A stretch of DNA of 37,109 nucleotides from a virus. The stretch is from positions 1-37,109 of IMG/VR virus record IMGVR_UViG_3300025112_000065; one strand, given 5' to 3'. A model generated the notes under the pieces. The model ran no database searches. It had not been told where the DNA came from and saw only the letters and a list, made by a program, of their open reading frames with translations. Numbering within the stretch: the first letter of the stretch is position 1; each line of letters starts with the position of its first letter. This document shows, one piece after another, positions 6,701-12,957 of the stretch. The translations under genes were made by a program, and so were the position numbers.

Positions 6701-7004
6701 ACAAAAGAATATGATAGCTAGAATTGTTTTAATTGTCTTACTTCCACTATCAAGTATTTATGGATATGTTTTCCCAGGTGATGATTACGATGATTACATA
6801 AATTGCGTAACCCCTAATGAATTGGACTATAGTTTATGGAATAAGCGAGAAAGGGATGATTTTGTTATTTATTGTGATGACTATATATTCGAGAGACATA
6901 AAACTGACATTGATATGGTAGAGTCTATAGATTATTGGAAATGTAAAATAACACTATATAATGGCGAGGTGTATATTTTAAAGAGAAAAAACATGCAAGA
7001 TTAG
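6693..7004 (+). CDS. Small exported or membrane-anchored protein of unknown function
   Basis: A 103-residue protein beginning inside the end of terS. Residues ~8-25 (ARIVLIVLLPLSSIYGYVF) form a signal-peptide-like or membrane segment. The rest is acidic and Tyr-rich with three cysteines, as expected outside the cytoplasm. It stops at a TAG (7002-7004), beyond which the same frame stays open through the next gene to 7289. Confidence 0.55.
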   Translation: MDKQKNMIARIVLIVLLPLSSIYGYVFPGDDYDDYINCVTPNELDYSLWNKRERDDFVIYCDDYIFERHKTDIDMVESIDYWKCKITLYNGEVYILKRKNMQD

Positions 7005-7088
7005 AAAGTCTTTTTATGGAATAAAGAGGGTATTAAAATTCATTCATGGGTAAGGCCATATTTCTACGATCCATATGGTAGCGAAGAC

Positions 7089-7289
7089 ATGATTGATTTT
7101 ATGTTTTATGAATACGATTGTTATATCTTCAATAATACACATGTTGATTTAGGTGTTATTAGAAAGAAAGTGCTTAAAAGGAAAGGAATTTACTCTAAAA
7201 AAGAATTTACTGAAGAGATCAAAAAGGAGTTTTTTAATGAGTGGGGAAGAACAAAATATAATAGATTTTTATACTCATTTTATAGATAA
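7089..7289 (+). CDS. Small unknown protein, in frame with the upstream gene across a TAG
   Basis: From the ATG at 7089 the product is 66 residues (FYEYDCYIFNN..., then a basic helical end). No binding site is obvious, and the 28 codons before this ATG, back to the TAG at 7002, are also open and protein-like (WVRPYFYDPYGSED). The piece may therefore be the C-terminal domain of the upstream protein. Its 3' end overlaps the methyltransferase start by 53 bases in another frame. Confidence 0.45.
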   Translation: MIDFMFYEYDCYIFNNTHVDLGVIRKKVLKRKGIYSKKEFTEEIKKEFFNEWGRTKYNRFLYSFYR

Positions 7290-7851
7290 ATATCATCCCA
7301 CTTCATCCATGGCTGTAGGCTGGAGTACAAAAGAGAAGCAGAACCTAATTCATTTCGAACTATTACGTGAACTTCTTAAAAATGTTAATGATAGAGACTA
7401 CACTATTCTTGATGTTGGTTGTGGGGTAGGCGCTCTTTCAGATAAGGTGTTAGGTGAGTATACAGGAATAGATATGCACCCTCGAATGATAGAAGAAGCT
7501 AAAAAGCTTTATCCAGATAAGACGTTTATTAACAAATCCCTTGAGCAGTATAATGTCAAACATGATTATGGAGTTTGTGCTGGCTCCTTTAATTATTTAG
7601 GTGATGGCAAAGACAAACCATATTACATAATTGAGGAACTATACAAAGTTTTAAATCAAATGGGAGATTTATGCCGAAAAGGGTTCTCCATTAGTTATAA
7701 TGTCGATATTGAAGGTGATTATTATGTAAATAGTATCAGAAGAACGTTTATTAACAGTGAATTGATAAGATATTGTTTTTATCATTTCAAAAGATGTACT
7801 TTCAGAGCAGATTACCTAGATGATGACTTTATGATAACGGTATTTAAATAA
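7237..7851 (+). CDS. Class I SAM-dependent methyltransferase
   Basis: The ATG at 7237 follows AAAAAGGAG, giving 204 residues; a longer in-frame start at 7153 lies in the overlapped gene and lacks a binding site. Motif I is YTILDVGCGVGALSDKV (~residues 55-71), with an acidic GIDMHPRMIEEA motif II. The acceptor is not clear: there is no DPPY/NPPY motif, so DNA-base methylation is unlikely, and small molecule, RNA or protein remain possible. It lies between the two terminase genes. Confidence 0.75.
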   Translation: MSGEEQNIIDFYTHFIDKYHPTSSMAVGWSTKEKQNLIHFELLRELLKNVNDRDYTILDVGCGVGALSDKVLGEYTGIDMHPRMIEEAKKLYPDKTFINKSLEQYNVKHDYGVCAGSFNYLGDGKDKPYYIIEELYKVLNQMGDLCRKGFSISYNVDIEGDYYVNSIRRTFINSELIRYCFYHFKRCTFRADYLDDDFMITVFK

Positions 7852-8054
7852 TGAATAATCTAAATGATACGATAAATAACAACATTAAATACCAGATTAG
7901 ATATGAATACGCTTCTAGTGTAAATCAGGAAGTCGATACTTATTTATATAACAAGTCTCGAGACATGAATCGCGTTTTGTTCTTTATTATGTTAAAGGGA
8001 AAGATAAATAATCCGAAGCATAAACTTTTTTTTAAATGTATAAACCTTACTTAA
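7851..8054 (+). CDS. Small unknown protein
   Basis: A 67-residue protein starting in a TAATG overlap with the methyltransferase. It is Asn-rich at the N-terminus and basic at the C-terminus, and I do not recognise it. It shares the first residues MNNLND with a minus-strand ORF at 11645-11812, which may be chance. It is the last gene before the structured leader of terL. Confidence 0.45.
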   Translation: MNNLNDTINNNIKYQIRYEYASSVNQEVDTYLYNKSRDMNRVLFFIMLKGKINNPKHKLFFKCINLT

Positions 8055-8098
8055 AAGCTACTCGGGGCCACTTATACATACTCGATCAAATATCGTCA

Positions 8099-8107
8099 TG
8101 ATATAAT
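8099..8107 (+). promoter_or_regulatory. Extended -10 promoter upstream of terL
   Basis: TGA followed directly by TATAAT (8102-8107) forms an extended -10 element; I see no good -35 at 17 bases. The expected start is near 8114, exactly where the GC-rich hairpin begins. Confidence 0.5.
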
Positions 8108-8113
8108 ACTTAT

Positions 8114-8172
8114 ATGCGGCTAGTTTTTAAGCTTTTCGAGCAGGTTTAAATATTTGGATATGCTAGCCGCGT
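8114..8172 (+). other. Long-range hairpin at the 5' end of the terL leader RNA
   Basis: GCGGCTAG (8116-8123) pairs with CTAGCCGC (8163-8170), and an A-T and a T-G pair extend the stem to 10 bp, closing a 39-base loop. No U-run follows, so it is not a terminator. Its position at the predicted transcript start suggests mRNA protection or regulation; a packaging-related site next to terL is another option. Confidence 0.55.
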
Positions 8173-8194
8173 AACTTTTACATAGAAATTAAAA

Positions 8195-8233
8195 TTAAAA
8201 TGAATATGAAACCAATAAAACTATTCATTTTAA
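8195..8233. repeat. 12-bp inverted repeat just upstream of the terL start
   Basis: TTAAAATGAATA (8195-8206) and its exact reverse complement (8222-8233) flank a 15-base loop and end three bases before the terL ATG. The gene has no Shine-Dalgarno sequence, so folding or melting of this hairpin may decide its translation. Confidence 0.7.
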
Positions 8234-8236
8234 ACT

Positions 8237-9745
8237 ATGGCAAAAAAAACAATTCCTCGAGATCAATACATAGCGCTTCGCAAGAAGTATATGAACCTAA
8301 TTTATGTTAGGGACAAGTTAAACCAACTCTCAAAATGCCAAGATGAAAACAGGCTCTCATTTATGCGGTGGGACTTGTATCCACTCCAAAATGAGTTTAG
8401 AACAAAGATCCTAGATAGAATTGAAATTGGAAAAGGGAAAAAGATATACGTTGTTTTTGGAGGGAACAGATCTGGTAAAACGGAATTAGGAGCAGGAGTT
8501 GTAGCAGAAATATTAGAGAAAAAGAAAAGGAGCAGAATTCTTTGCGCTACAGTTAATTATTCTCTTTCAGTTCAGGTACAACAAGGGAAAATAAGTAAGC
8601 TTCTACGAGTAAGTGAGACTAAATATGGTGACTATAACCCTGTAAGGGGATATAAGAACAATATAATAGAAATGAATAACGGTTCTACTGCTATATTTAG
8701 GTCATATGAACAAGGGAGAGAGTCTGTTCAGGGTATGGACCTGGATGTAGCATGGTTAGATGAGGAGTGTCATTGGGATTTCTTTCAAGAGATTCTAGCA
8801 AGAACTACAGATAGGAATGGAATAATAATATTTACATTCACTTCTTTAATGGGATTCACAAGATTAGTTAATTTCCTATGGGAATCAAATAATGCACAAA
8901 TAGAGACAACATTGCTTTCAATCCTAGATAACCCTTTCATTAACCAAGATAGTAAGGATACGTACCTAGAAACGGTGGATCCAGACGAAATACAATCAAG
9001 GGTATATGGTAAACCACATCTTAAAGAAGGGTTAATATACAAAGAGTTCCGACCCGTCCATATTGTTGAGCCCTTTGATTATAAAGCCTTATTAAGAGGA
9101 AATAATTCTAGGTATAGTATTCATGAAGGGATAGATCCTCACGAAAGAACACCTCATCATTGGGTTCGGTTCTTATATGATAGGGAATTGGATCATGTCT
9201 ATGTAGTAGATGAATTAAAAGCACCTTATGAATGTATGATAATTAGAGATTATGCCTTGTTGATTAAACATAAGAGAGGAAAGGTAATCCCTGATTTCAC
9301 TCAGATAGATACATCGTCTATGAAGCCCGACATAATAAGTTCACATCCTGACGAAGATAGGGAGAATGTCCATACCGTAAGAATGGAGTTCTTTAACTGT
9401 GGAATAGAAACGATATTATGTACAAAGGACAATGCTGTAGGGATTGAATCGGTGAAGAAGCGATTGAAGGTAGTTAAGAACAAAGAGGGCGAGATAAAGA
9501 GAATGCCTAAGTTGTATGTATTTAATAATTGTAAAGGTGTAATATGGGAGTTTAATAGGTACTCATGGGATAGCTTTAGTAGTGCCAAGATAGAAGAAAG
9601 ATCAGAGATGAAAAATAAGCCAATGAAGAAGGACGATCACTTTATGGATATATTAAAGTATGAATGTATTAAACTTAAGAATGATTTAGGAACTGAAGTA
9701 GAACAACAACAAGATGAAGCTCTTTATGATCTTATGGGTTATTAA
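8237..9745 (+). CDS. terL: Terminase large subunit
   Basis: A 502-residue packaging ATPase-nuclease. Walker A is FGGNRSGKT (~residues 74-82), Walker B VAWLDEE (171-177), and FTFTSLMG matches the coupling motif. The C-terminal nuclease domain shows GIDPHERTP with its first metal-binding Asp and a late MDILKY Asp. Length and motifs fit terminases of P22-like podoviruses. It is separated from terS by small genes and a methyltransferase. The ATG at 8237 has no binding site but sits right after an inverted repeat. Confidence 0.92.
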   Translation: MAKKTIPRDQYIALRKKYMNLIYVRDKLNQLSKCQDENRLSFMRWDLYPLQNEFRTKILDRIEIGKGKKIYVVFGGNRSGKTELGAGVVAEILEKKKRSRILCATVNYSLSVQVQQGKISKLLRVSETKYGDYNPVRGYKNNIIEMNNGSTAIFRSYEQGRESVQGMDLDVAWLDEECHWDFFQEILARTTDRNGIIIFTFTSLMGFTRLVNFLWESNNAQIETTLLSILDNPFINQDSKDTYLETVDPDEIQSRVYGKPHLKEGLIYKEFRPVHIVEPFDYKALLRGNNSRYSIHEGIDPHERTPHHWVRFLYDRELDHVYVVDELKAPYECMIIRDYALLIKHKRGKVIPDFTQIDTSSMKPDIISSHPDEDRENVHTVRMEFFNCGIETILCTKDNAVGIESVKKRLKVVKNKEGEIKRMPKLYVFNNCKGVIWEFNRYSWDSFSSAKIEERSEMKNKPMKKDDHFMDILKYECIKLKNDLGTEVEQQQDEALYDLMGY

Positions 9746-9747
9746 AT

Positions 9748-9870
9748 ATGAAAAAAAAAGATAATTTAGTTAAATTTGATAAATCGATTAGTAATCAAAA
9801 CGAAAATGACCATTTCGAGGATGTCCTCGATATGGTTCAAAAAATATTCATGAAAAACTTACGGAGCTGA
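9748..9870 (+). CDS. Short protein after terL, possibly the 5' half of a frameshifted gene
   Basis: A 40-residue acidic reading frame starting three bases after terL and ending in TGATG. Near its end is a run of six A (9839-9844). A one-base backward shift there would join it to the next frame and give one ~90-residue protein. The last residues in this frame (FMKNLRS) look like out-of-frame reading. Confidence 0.45.
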   Translation: MKKKDNLVKFDKSISNQNENDHFEDVLDMVQKIFMKNLRS

Positions 9871-10034
9871 TGAACGCATCGGATGATGCGATGCATAAGT
9901 TTTCATATGAACACAGTATTGATCGTGAAGATATGGAACATGCTTTTAAGCTCTATAAAAAAGAAAAGTTTCCTACGTGGAACACTTTTTATACTTGGTG
10001 CAAAGAACTTAAAGTTAAGGCAGAAAAAACATAG
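9870..10034 (+). CDS. Short helical protein, possibly the 3' half of the preceding gene
   Basis: 54 residues from an ATG that overlaps the previous TGA. Upstream in the same frame, NIHEKLTELMNASDDAMHK is open and coherent back to the A-run, so the true product may begin in the 9748 frame. The body (HSIDREDMEHAFKLYKKEKF) is helical and unknown. After its TAG come ~420 bases (10035-10456) with no + strand gene that I support. Confidence 0.45.
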   Translation: MNASDDAMHKFSYEHSIDREDMEHAFKLYKKEKFPTWNTFYTWCKELKVKAEKT

Positions 10035-10133
10035 TCTACTTGTAGACCACAGTTTTCTACTAGTCCAAATCTTATAACCCAACTTCCATTGCTAGTGCTG
10101 CCTTTACGACGAAGAAGAATTAACCGAAAAAGC

Positions 10134-10158
10134 AACTTGTAAGGATTTCTTACAAGTT
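10134..10158. repeat. 10-bp perfect inverted repeat
   Basis: AACTTGTAAG and its reverse complement flank a five-base loop (GATTT). There is no T-run on either side, so it is not a classical terminator. It lies in the otherwise gene-poor stretch at the left edge of the accessory island and could be an operator or a recombination relic. Confidence 0.55.
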
Positions 10159-10180
10159 CGCAGGGAAGGGCTTCGTGAGG

Positions 10181-10483
10181 TTAAACGGCAAGCCAAACAT
10201 TATAAGCTACCTTCAATATCAAGTTATTAACGTGAGAAGACTCAACAATTTCTCGGAAAAATCGAATTTCACTCGGATATTTAGTTCGTATCTGGCTCAC
10301 CATGCCCAGCCATACAGGATGATCTTCATTCTTCACAAACATATCAAACGGTTTTCTGAGTTCAAATACTAAGTTTTTACCGTCCATTTTTAAGTTCGGG
10401 AATAATATTGAGATGGGAGCTTTACTCTCCGCCAGTTTATTATATAAAATACTTAAATGAAGTTTTTTGATTTCTATCAGCAA
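10181..10483 (-). pseudogene. Possible C-terminal remnant of a serine recombinase (minus strand)
   Basis: An open minus-strand frame of 100 residues whose middle reads NLKMDGKNLVFELRKPFDMF, recalling the extreme C-terminus of some large serine recombinases of mobile elements. The upstream catalytic part is absent: to its right lies the start of the AbiEi gene on the opposite strand, overlapping its 5' end by 27 bases. If real, it is a dead relic of an insertion. The resemblance is from memory and weak. Confidence 0.25.
10421..10448 (+). promoter_or_regulatory. Promoter of the AbiEi gene, near-leaderless
   Basis: TTTACT (10421-10426) and TATAAA (10443-10448) are 16 bases apart. The expected start is at about 10455, and the ATG is at 10457 with no ribosome binding site. 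The gene may therefore be transcribed alone and translated from a leaderless message, independently of the phage operons. Confidence 0.5.
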
Positions 10484-11080
10484 TTTAAAAATGACCCATT
10501 AATAAGTTTGTCTGAGATATATAAAGTAAATGAAAAATTTGATAGAAAACAATTAAACCGTTGGTCAAAAAAAGGTCATATAAAAAAAATAAGGAATGGA
10601 TTCTATGTTTTTAGTGATAAAAAATTAAATGAAGAGTACTTGTGTCTAATTTCGAATAAGATATATAAGCATTCTTATGTATCAATGGAATTTGCTTTAT
10701 CGTATTATTCATTTATACCTGAAGGTGTTTATACAATTACATCTGTGACTACAGAGAAAACAAATTTATTTGAATCTGAAATTGCTACTTTCCAATATTA
10801 TAATATTAAGAAAGACTTAATGTATGGATACGAGTTATTGTGTCTTAATGAAATTAATTATATATTTGCTTGTCCTGAGAAAGCGCTTTTAGACTTTTTG
10901 TATTTGAAAAAAAACATAAGAGATAAATATGACATGACGGAATTAAGATTAAATATGGATGAAATTTATCATAAAATTAACTGGAATAAGTTTAACAAAT
11001 ATTTAAAAGCATTTAATTCAAAGACATTAAACAAAAGAGTTAAAATATTAAAGGAAAATCTAATAGGATTAACAAGTTAA
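10457..11080 (+). CDS. abiEi: AbiEi-type antitoxin / transcriptional regulator (orphan)
   Basis: A 207-residue protein. The N-terminal ~55 residues form a winged-helix pattern ending in LNRWSKKGHIKKIRNGFYVFSD, typical of AbiEi-family proteins. The middle, YVSMEFALSYYSFIPEG...TSVT and a later CPEKALLDFLYL block, is the AbiEi core. In type IV systems AbiEi represses the operon and counteracts the nucleotidyltransferase toxin AbiEii, normally encoded just downstream. Here no toxin gene follows: a minus-strand tRNA does. The gene has its own promoter and stands apart from phage operons, consistent with late acquisition. A role as anti-AbiE or superinfection factor is inference. Confidence 0.75.
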   Translation: MKFFDFYQQFKNDPLISLSEIYKVNEKFDRKQLNRWSKKGHIKKIRNGFYVFSDKKLNEEYLCLISNKIYKHSYVSMEFALSYYSFIPEGVYTITSVTTEKTNLFESEIATFQYYNIKKDLMYGYELLCLNEINYIFACPEKALLDFLYLKKNIRDKYDMTELRLNMDEIYHKINWNKFNKYLKAFNSKTLNKRVKILKENLIGLTS

Positions 11081-11107
11081 GATAGCTTGCCTATATTTTA
11101 AGTAAAT

Positions 11108-11182
11108 TGGTTGTTAAGGTTAGAATCGAACTAACGACCATTCAATTATCGGTTGAACGCTCTACCACTGAGCTACTGAACA
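11108..11182 (-). tRNA. tRNA with GAT anticodon (tRNA-Ile), unusual C33
   Basis: On the minus strand 75 bases fold as a full cloverleaf: acceptor TGTTCAG/CTTAACA (one C-A mismatch), D stem GCTC/GAGC, anticodon stem TTCAA/TTGAA, T stem GTTAG/CTAAC with loop TTCGATT, discriminator A and an encoded CCA. The anticodon loop is CCGATAA, so the anticodon reads GAT, but position 33 is C instead of the near-universal T. The 5' end abuts the U-run of a terminator. Confidence 0.85.
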
Positions 11183-11222
11183 AAAAAAAGTCCTTCTAGC
11201 GATTATGGTAGCTAGAAGGACT
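11182..11222 (-). terminator. Rho-independent terminator of the minus-strand gene group
   Basis: A 12-bp perfect stem (11189-11200 with 11211-11222, arm AGTCCTTCTAGC) with a 10-base loop. Read on the minus strand it is followed by a run of eight T. It ends transcription of the small genes to its right and touches the first base of the tRNA, so the tRNA needs read-through or another promoter. Confidence 0.8.
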
Positions 11223-11247
11223 AAAGGGCCTTTCATTATAAACTAAT

Positions 11248-11493
11248 TTAAAGGTCCAAATCAACTTCATCATGAATATGCTTCCTAATTTCAAAACAAA
11301 AATCATGTAAATCATTTAAATCTTTTCCCATGTAATTGTATGTTCCTGGTATTTGATGTTTGTATATGTTTCTTAACTCATCATCAATATCAGATAATAA
11401 TCTAAACATTTTATTTGCTTGTAGCATTATTTTGTAGTCATATTTATCACTACTGTCTTCATTTTCTAAGTCAAAACTAAAATATGTTTTCAT
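11248..11493 (-). CDS. Small conserved phage protein of unknown function
   Basis: An 81-residue protein behind GGGAGGGTTAT. The start KTYFSFDLENED followed by a helical FRLLSDIDDELRN segment recalls a group of small phage proteins with an FDL..E opening and a conserved LxDIDxxLR helix; no function is known. It is the last and best supported of four overlapping minus-strand genes and starts in an ATGA overlap with the gene before it. Confidence 0.65.
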   Translation of the reverse strand: MKTYFSFDLENEDSSDKYDYKIMLQANKMFRLLSDIDDELRNIYKHQIPGTYNYMGKDLNDLHDFCFEIRKHIHDEVDLDL

Positions 11494-11639
11494 ATAACCC
11501 TCCCTTCAATAATACCCTTAACTCTCCTTCTAACATATGCAGCCAATTTATCTAATGCAAGAATATTATGCCCTAAATTAACAGATAACATATCTGGAGT
11601 TCTAAATAAAGCATAAACTTTCCTATTTAGGTTTTTCAT
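11490..11639 (-). CDS. 49-residue unknown protein, minus-strand group
   Basis: Ends in an ATGA overlap with the 81-residue gene. It is basic with a central hydrophobic helix (LGHNILALDKLAAYVRRRV). No family recognised and no clear ribosome binding site. Support comes from overlap coupling and position. Confidence 0.4.
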   Translation of the reverse strand: MKNLNRKVYALFRTPDMLSVNLGHNILALDKLAAYVRRRVKGIIEGRVI

Positions 11640-11644
11640 CTGTT

Positions 11645-11812
11645 TTAATATTCAAATAAATAGGTTTCATATTCGTCCCTACTACGTGTTTTAATGAACT
11701 TAAGTGTTTTATAAAGAATAAGAACTCTAAAATAGACATCAAACGCCACGCGTCCAACCACCAATCTTTTTCCACTTTCTTCATTAAATATATTATCGTT
11801 TAAGTTGTTCAT
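11645..11812 (-). CDS. 55-residue unknown protein, minus-strand group
   Basis: The start overlaps the stop of the preceding 30-residue gene (TTATGA), and the stop lies five bases before the next start. It begins MNNLND, as does the + strand gene at 7851, and continues with VYFRVLILYKTLKFIKTRSRD. Unrecognised. Confidence 0.4.
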   Translation of the reverse strand: MNNLNDNIFNEESGKRLVVGRVAFDVYFRVLILYKTLKFIKTRSRDEYETYLFEY

Positions 11813-11901
11813 AACATAATGATACCATCATATTGGAGCCTTTTTATTACGTTCCCTACCCTAACCATTAAAAAAACAAGAAAACCGCTAAAATAGGACA
11901 T
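11809..11901 (-). CDS. 30-residue membrane-like peptide, first of the minus-strand group
   Basis: A strong GGAGGATAATTAAT lies before its ATG, the best binding site of the four minus-strand genes. The N-terminal half is hydrophobic (YFSGFLVFLMV). Very short, but the binding site and the overlapping next gene make translation plausible. The AT-rich 11902-12098 upstream should hold the promoter of the group (a TATGAT lies near 11960 on the minus strand); I cannot fix a -35. Confidence 0.4.
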   Translation of the reverse strand: MSYFSGFLVFLMVRVGNVIKRLQYDGIIML

Positions 11902-12098
11902 ATTAATTATCCTCCATTATTTTCTCTCGAAAAACCTATTTGTTTTGTATCATAACAGCATTACGAGAGTTTTGCTTGTGCTTGATTTATGATTGGGGTT
12001 GAATATAACTTAATAACTGTTGTGTGCAATAACCTATAATGTTAAGATATCCTACGCTCTCTTGTTAATGTAGGTTGCTCGAGAAATAAATTATTTAT

Positions 12099-12220
12099 GG
12101 TCATGTGGCGGAATGGTAGATGCTAAAAGTGAAATTGAGTCTGTAAATGAGTCGGAGGGTGTCAAAAGCCTGACCTGATACATGTTAATTCCCAGGTTCG
12201 AGTCCTGGGCTTGACCACCA
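12099..12220 (+). tRNA. tRNA-Leu-like RNA with a long rod in place of the anticodon arm
   Basis: The 5' part (GGTCATG, TG, GCGGAATGGTAGATGC) matches the acceptor and D arm of a type II tRNA-Leu. The 3' part has T stem CCAGG/CCTGG with loop TTCGAGT, acceptor CTTGACC (one mismatch), A and an encoded CCA. Between D and T arms lie 68 bases instead of about 33, and I find no 5+7+5 anticodon arm. Segments 12131-12138/12185-12192, 12142-12145/12179-12182 and an inner pair could instead form one long bulged hairpin. It may be an intron-bearing or degenerate tRNA, or a tRNA-like RNA. Confidence 0.55.
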
Positions 12221-12268
12221 AAACATTGAGATTATTAAAGATAAAAGACGATACGAAAGGAAATAAAA

Positions 12269-12541
12269 ATGATACCGCTTAACTATGCTACTTACGACTC
12301 TTCAGGGTCATGGTCCTGGTCAAGGTCAGGATCAGGGTCAAGGTCAAGGTCCTGGTCAAGGTCATCGTCATGGTCATGGTCAAGGTCATGGTCATGGTCA
12401 TGGTCATGGTCATGGTCAAGGTTAGGGCCATGGTCAAGGTCAGGGTCATGGTCAGGGTCATGGTCAAGGTTAGGGCCATGGTCAAGGTCAGGGTCATGGT
12501 CAGGGTCATGGTCAGGGTCATGGAAAGTTAAAAAAAGTTAA
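12269..12541 (+). CDS. Ser/Trp/Arg/Gly dipeptide-repeat protein (low complexity)
   Basis: A 90-residue protein with AAGGAAATAAAA before the ATG. After MIPLNYATYDSSG it is nothing but Ser alternating with Trp, Arg or Gly, encoded by a GGTCAN hexamer array, and it ends WKVKKS. Similar phage-encoded dipeptide-repeat proteins rich in Ser/Gly/Tyr/Asp stand near DUF6745 genes in other genomes as I recall them. The function is unknown. It opens the DUF6745 cassette after the tRNA-like element. Confidence 0.6.
   Translation: MIPLNYATYDSSGSWSWSRSGSGSRSRSWSRSSSWSWSRSWSWSWSWSWSRLGPWSRSGSWSGSWSRLGPWSRSGSWSGSWSGSWKVKKS
12306..12522. repeat. GGTCAN hexanucleotide minisatellite
   Basis: About 35 tandem hexamers, GGTCAT, GGTCAA or GGTCAG with few deviations. 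A 48-bp higher-order unit beginning GGTTAGGG is duplicated (12420 and 12468). All indels are multiples of six, so the coding frame is kept. Such an array should expand and contract easily. Confidence 0.9.
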
Positions 12542-12558
12542 AAAAAGGAGAAATAAAA

Positions 12559-12957
12559 ATGGATATAAAAGATATGACAGGATTAGAGAAAGAGGAACAT
12601 ATGAAAGAACGCGAAGCAGAGTTAGCTTCGCTAAAAAACGAAAGTCATTCAAGAGCAGCGAGCTGCGTCGAGAGGCAAGCAACACACTCCTATGAGATAG
12701 GAAAAAACATAATAATTCGCACAGTAACTTTTACATATATTGGTAAATTAATTACCGTTCATGAACATGAATTAGTTCTTGAAAAAGCAGTGTGGGTAGC
12801 AGACACGGGTAGGTTTCACGAAGCACTACTAAATGGAGTTGAAACTTTGGAAAATTCAGAGGTTGAGGCCTTTTTGCCAGATCACATCCTATTAATTGGG
12901 AGAGCTGCGATTGTGGATGCTCAGGTTTATATTCACAATATCCCTAAGACGAAGTAA
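12559..12957 (+). CDS. Conserved phage protein of the DUF6745 cassette, unknown function
   Basis: A 132-residue protein after AAAAAGGAGAAATAAAA. A charged N-terminus (~1-45) is followed by a beta-rich domain: NIIIRTVTFTYIGKLITVHE, HELVLEKAVWVADTGRFHEAL, and an IGRAAIVDAQVY ending. This domain pattern is familiar from hypothetical phage and bacterial proteins next to DUF6745 genes; no activity is assigned. The ADTGRF...GRAAIVDA stretch is its most conserved-looking part. Confidence 0.65.
   Translation: MDIKDMTGLEKEEHMKEREAELASLKNESHSRAASCVERQATHSYEIGKNIIIRTVTFTYIGKLITVHEHELVLEKAVWVADTGRFHEALLNGVETLENSEVEAFLPDHILLIGRAAIVDAQVYIHNIPKTK

Noticed and set aside
3081-7289. Genome-wide amber (TAG) reassignment
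   Set aside because: TAG ends several structural and early genes where the next in-frame codons quickly stop or begin a new gene (3088, 6039, 14613, 30530), so the standard code holds; the odd TAGs are treated as local events.
10134-10158. Rho-independent terminator
   Set aside because: The stem is perfect but no T-run follows on either strand.
10200-10320. Another tRNA or tRNA fragment on the + strand (TTTAGTTCGTATCTGG)
   Set aside because: Only a weak T-arm-like pairing with two wobbles and a mismatch; no acceptor, D or anticodon arms can be aligned.
12124-12191. Group I intron in tRNA-Leu
   Set aside because: Only the first dozen bases recall such introns; the insert is about 35 bases over normal, far too short for the catalytic core.
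12306-12522. CRISPR array
   Set aside because: The repeats are direct hexamers without spacers and lie in a coding frame; there are no cas genes.
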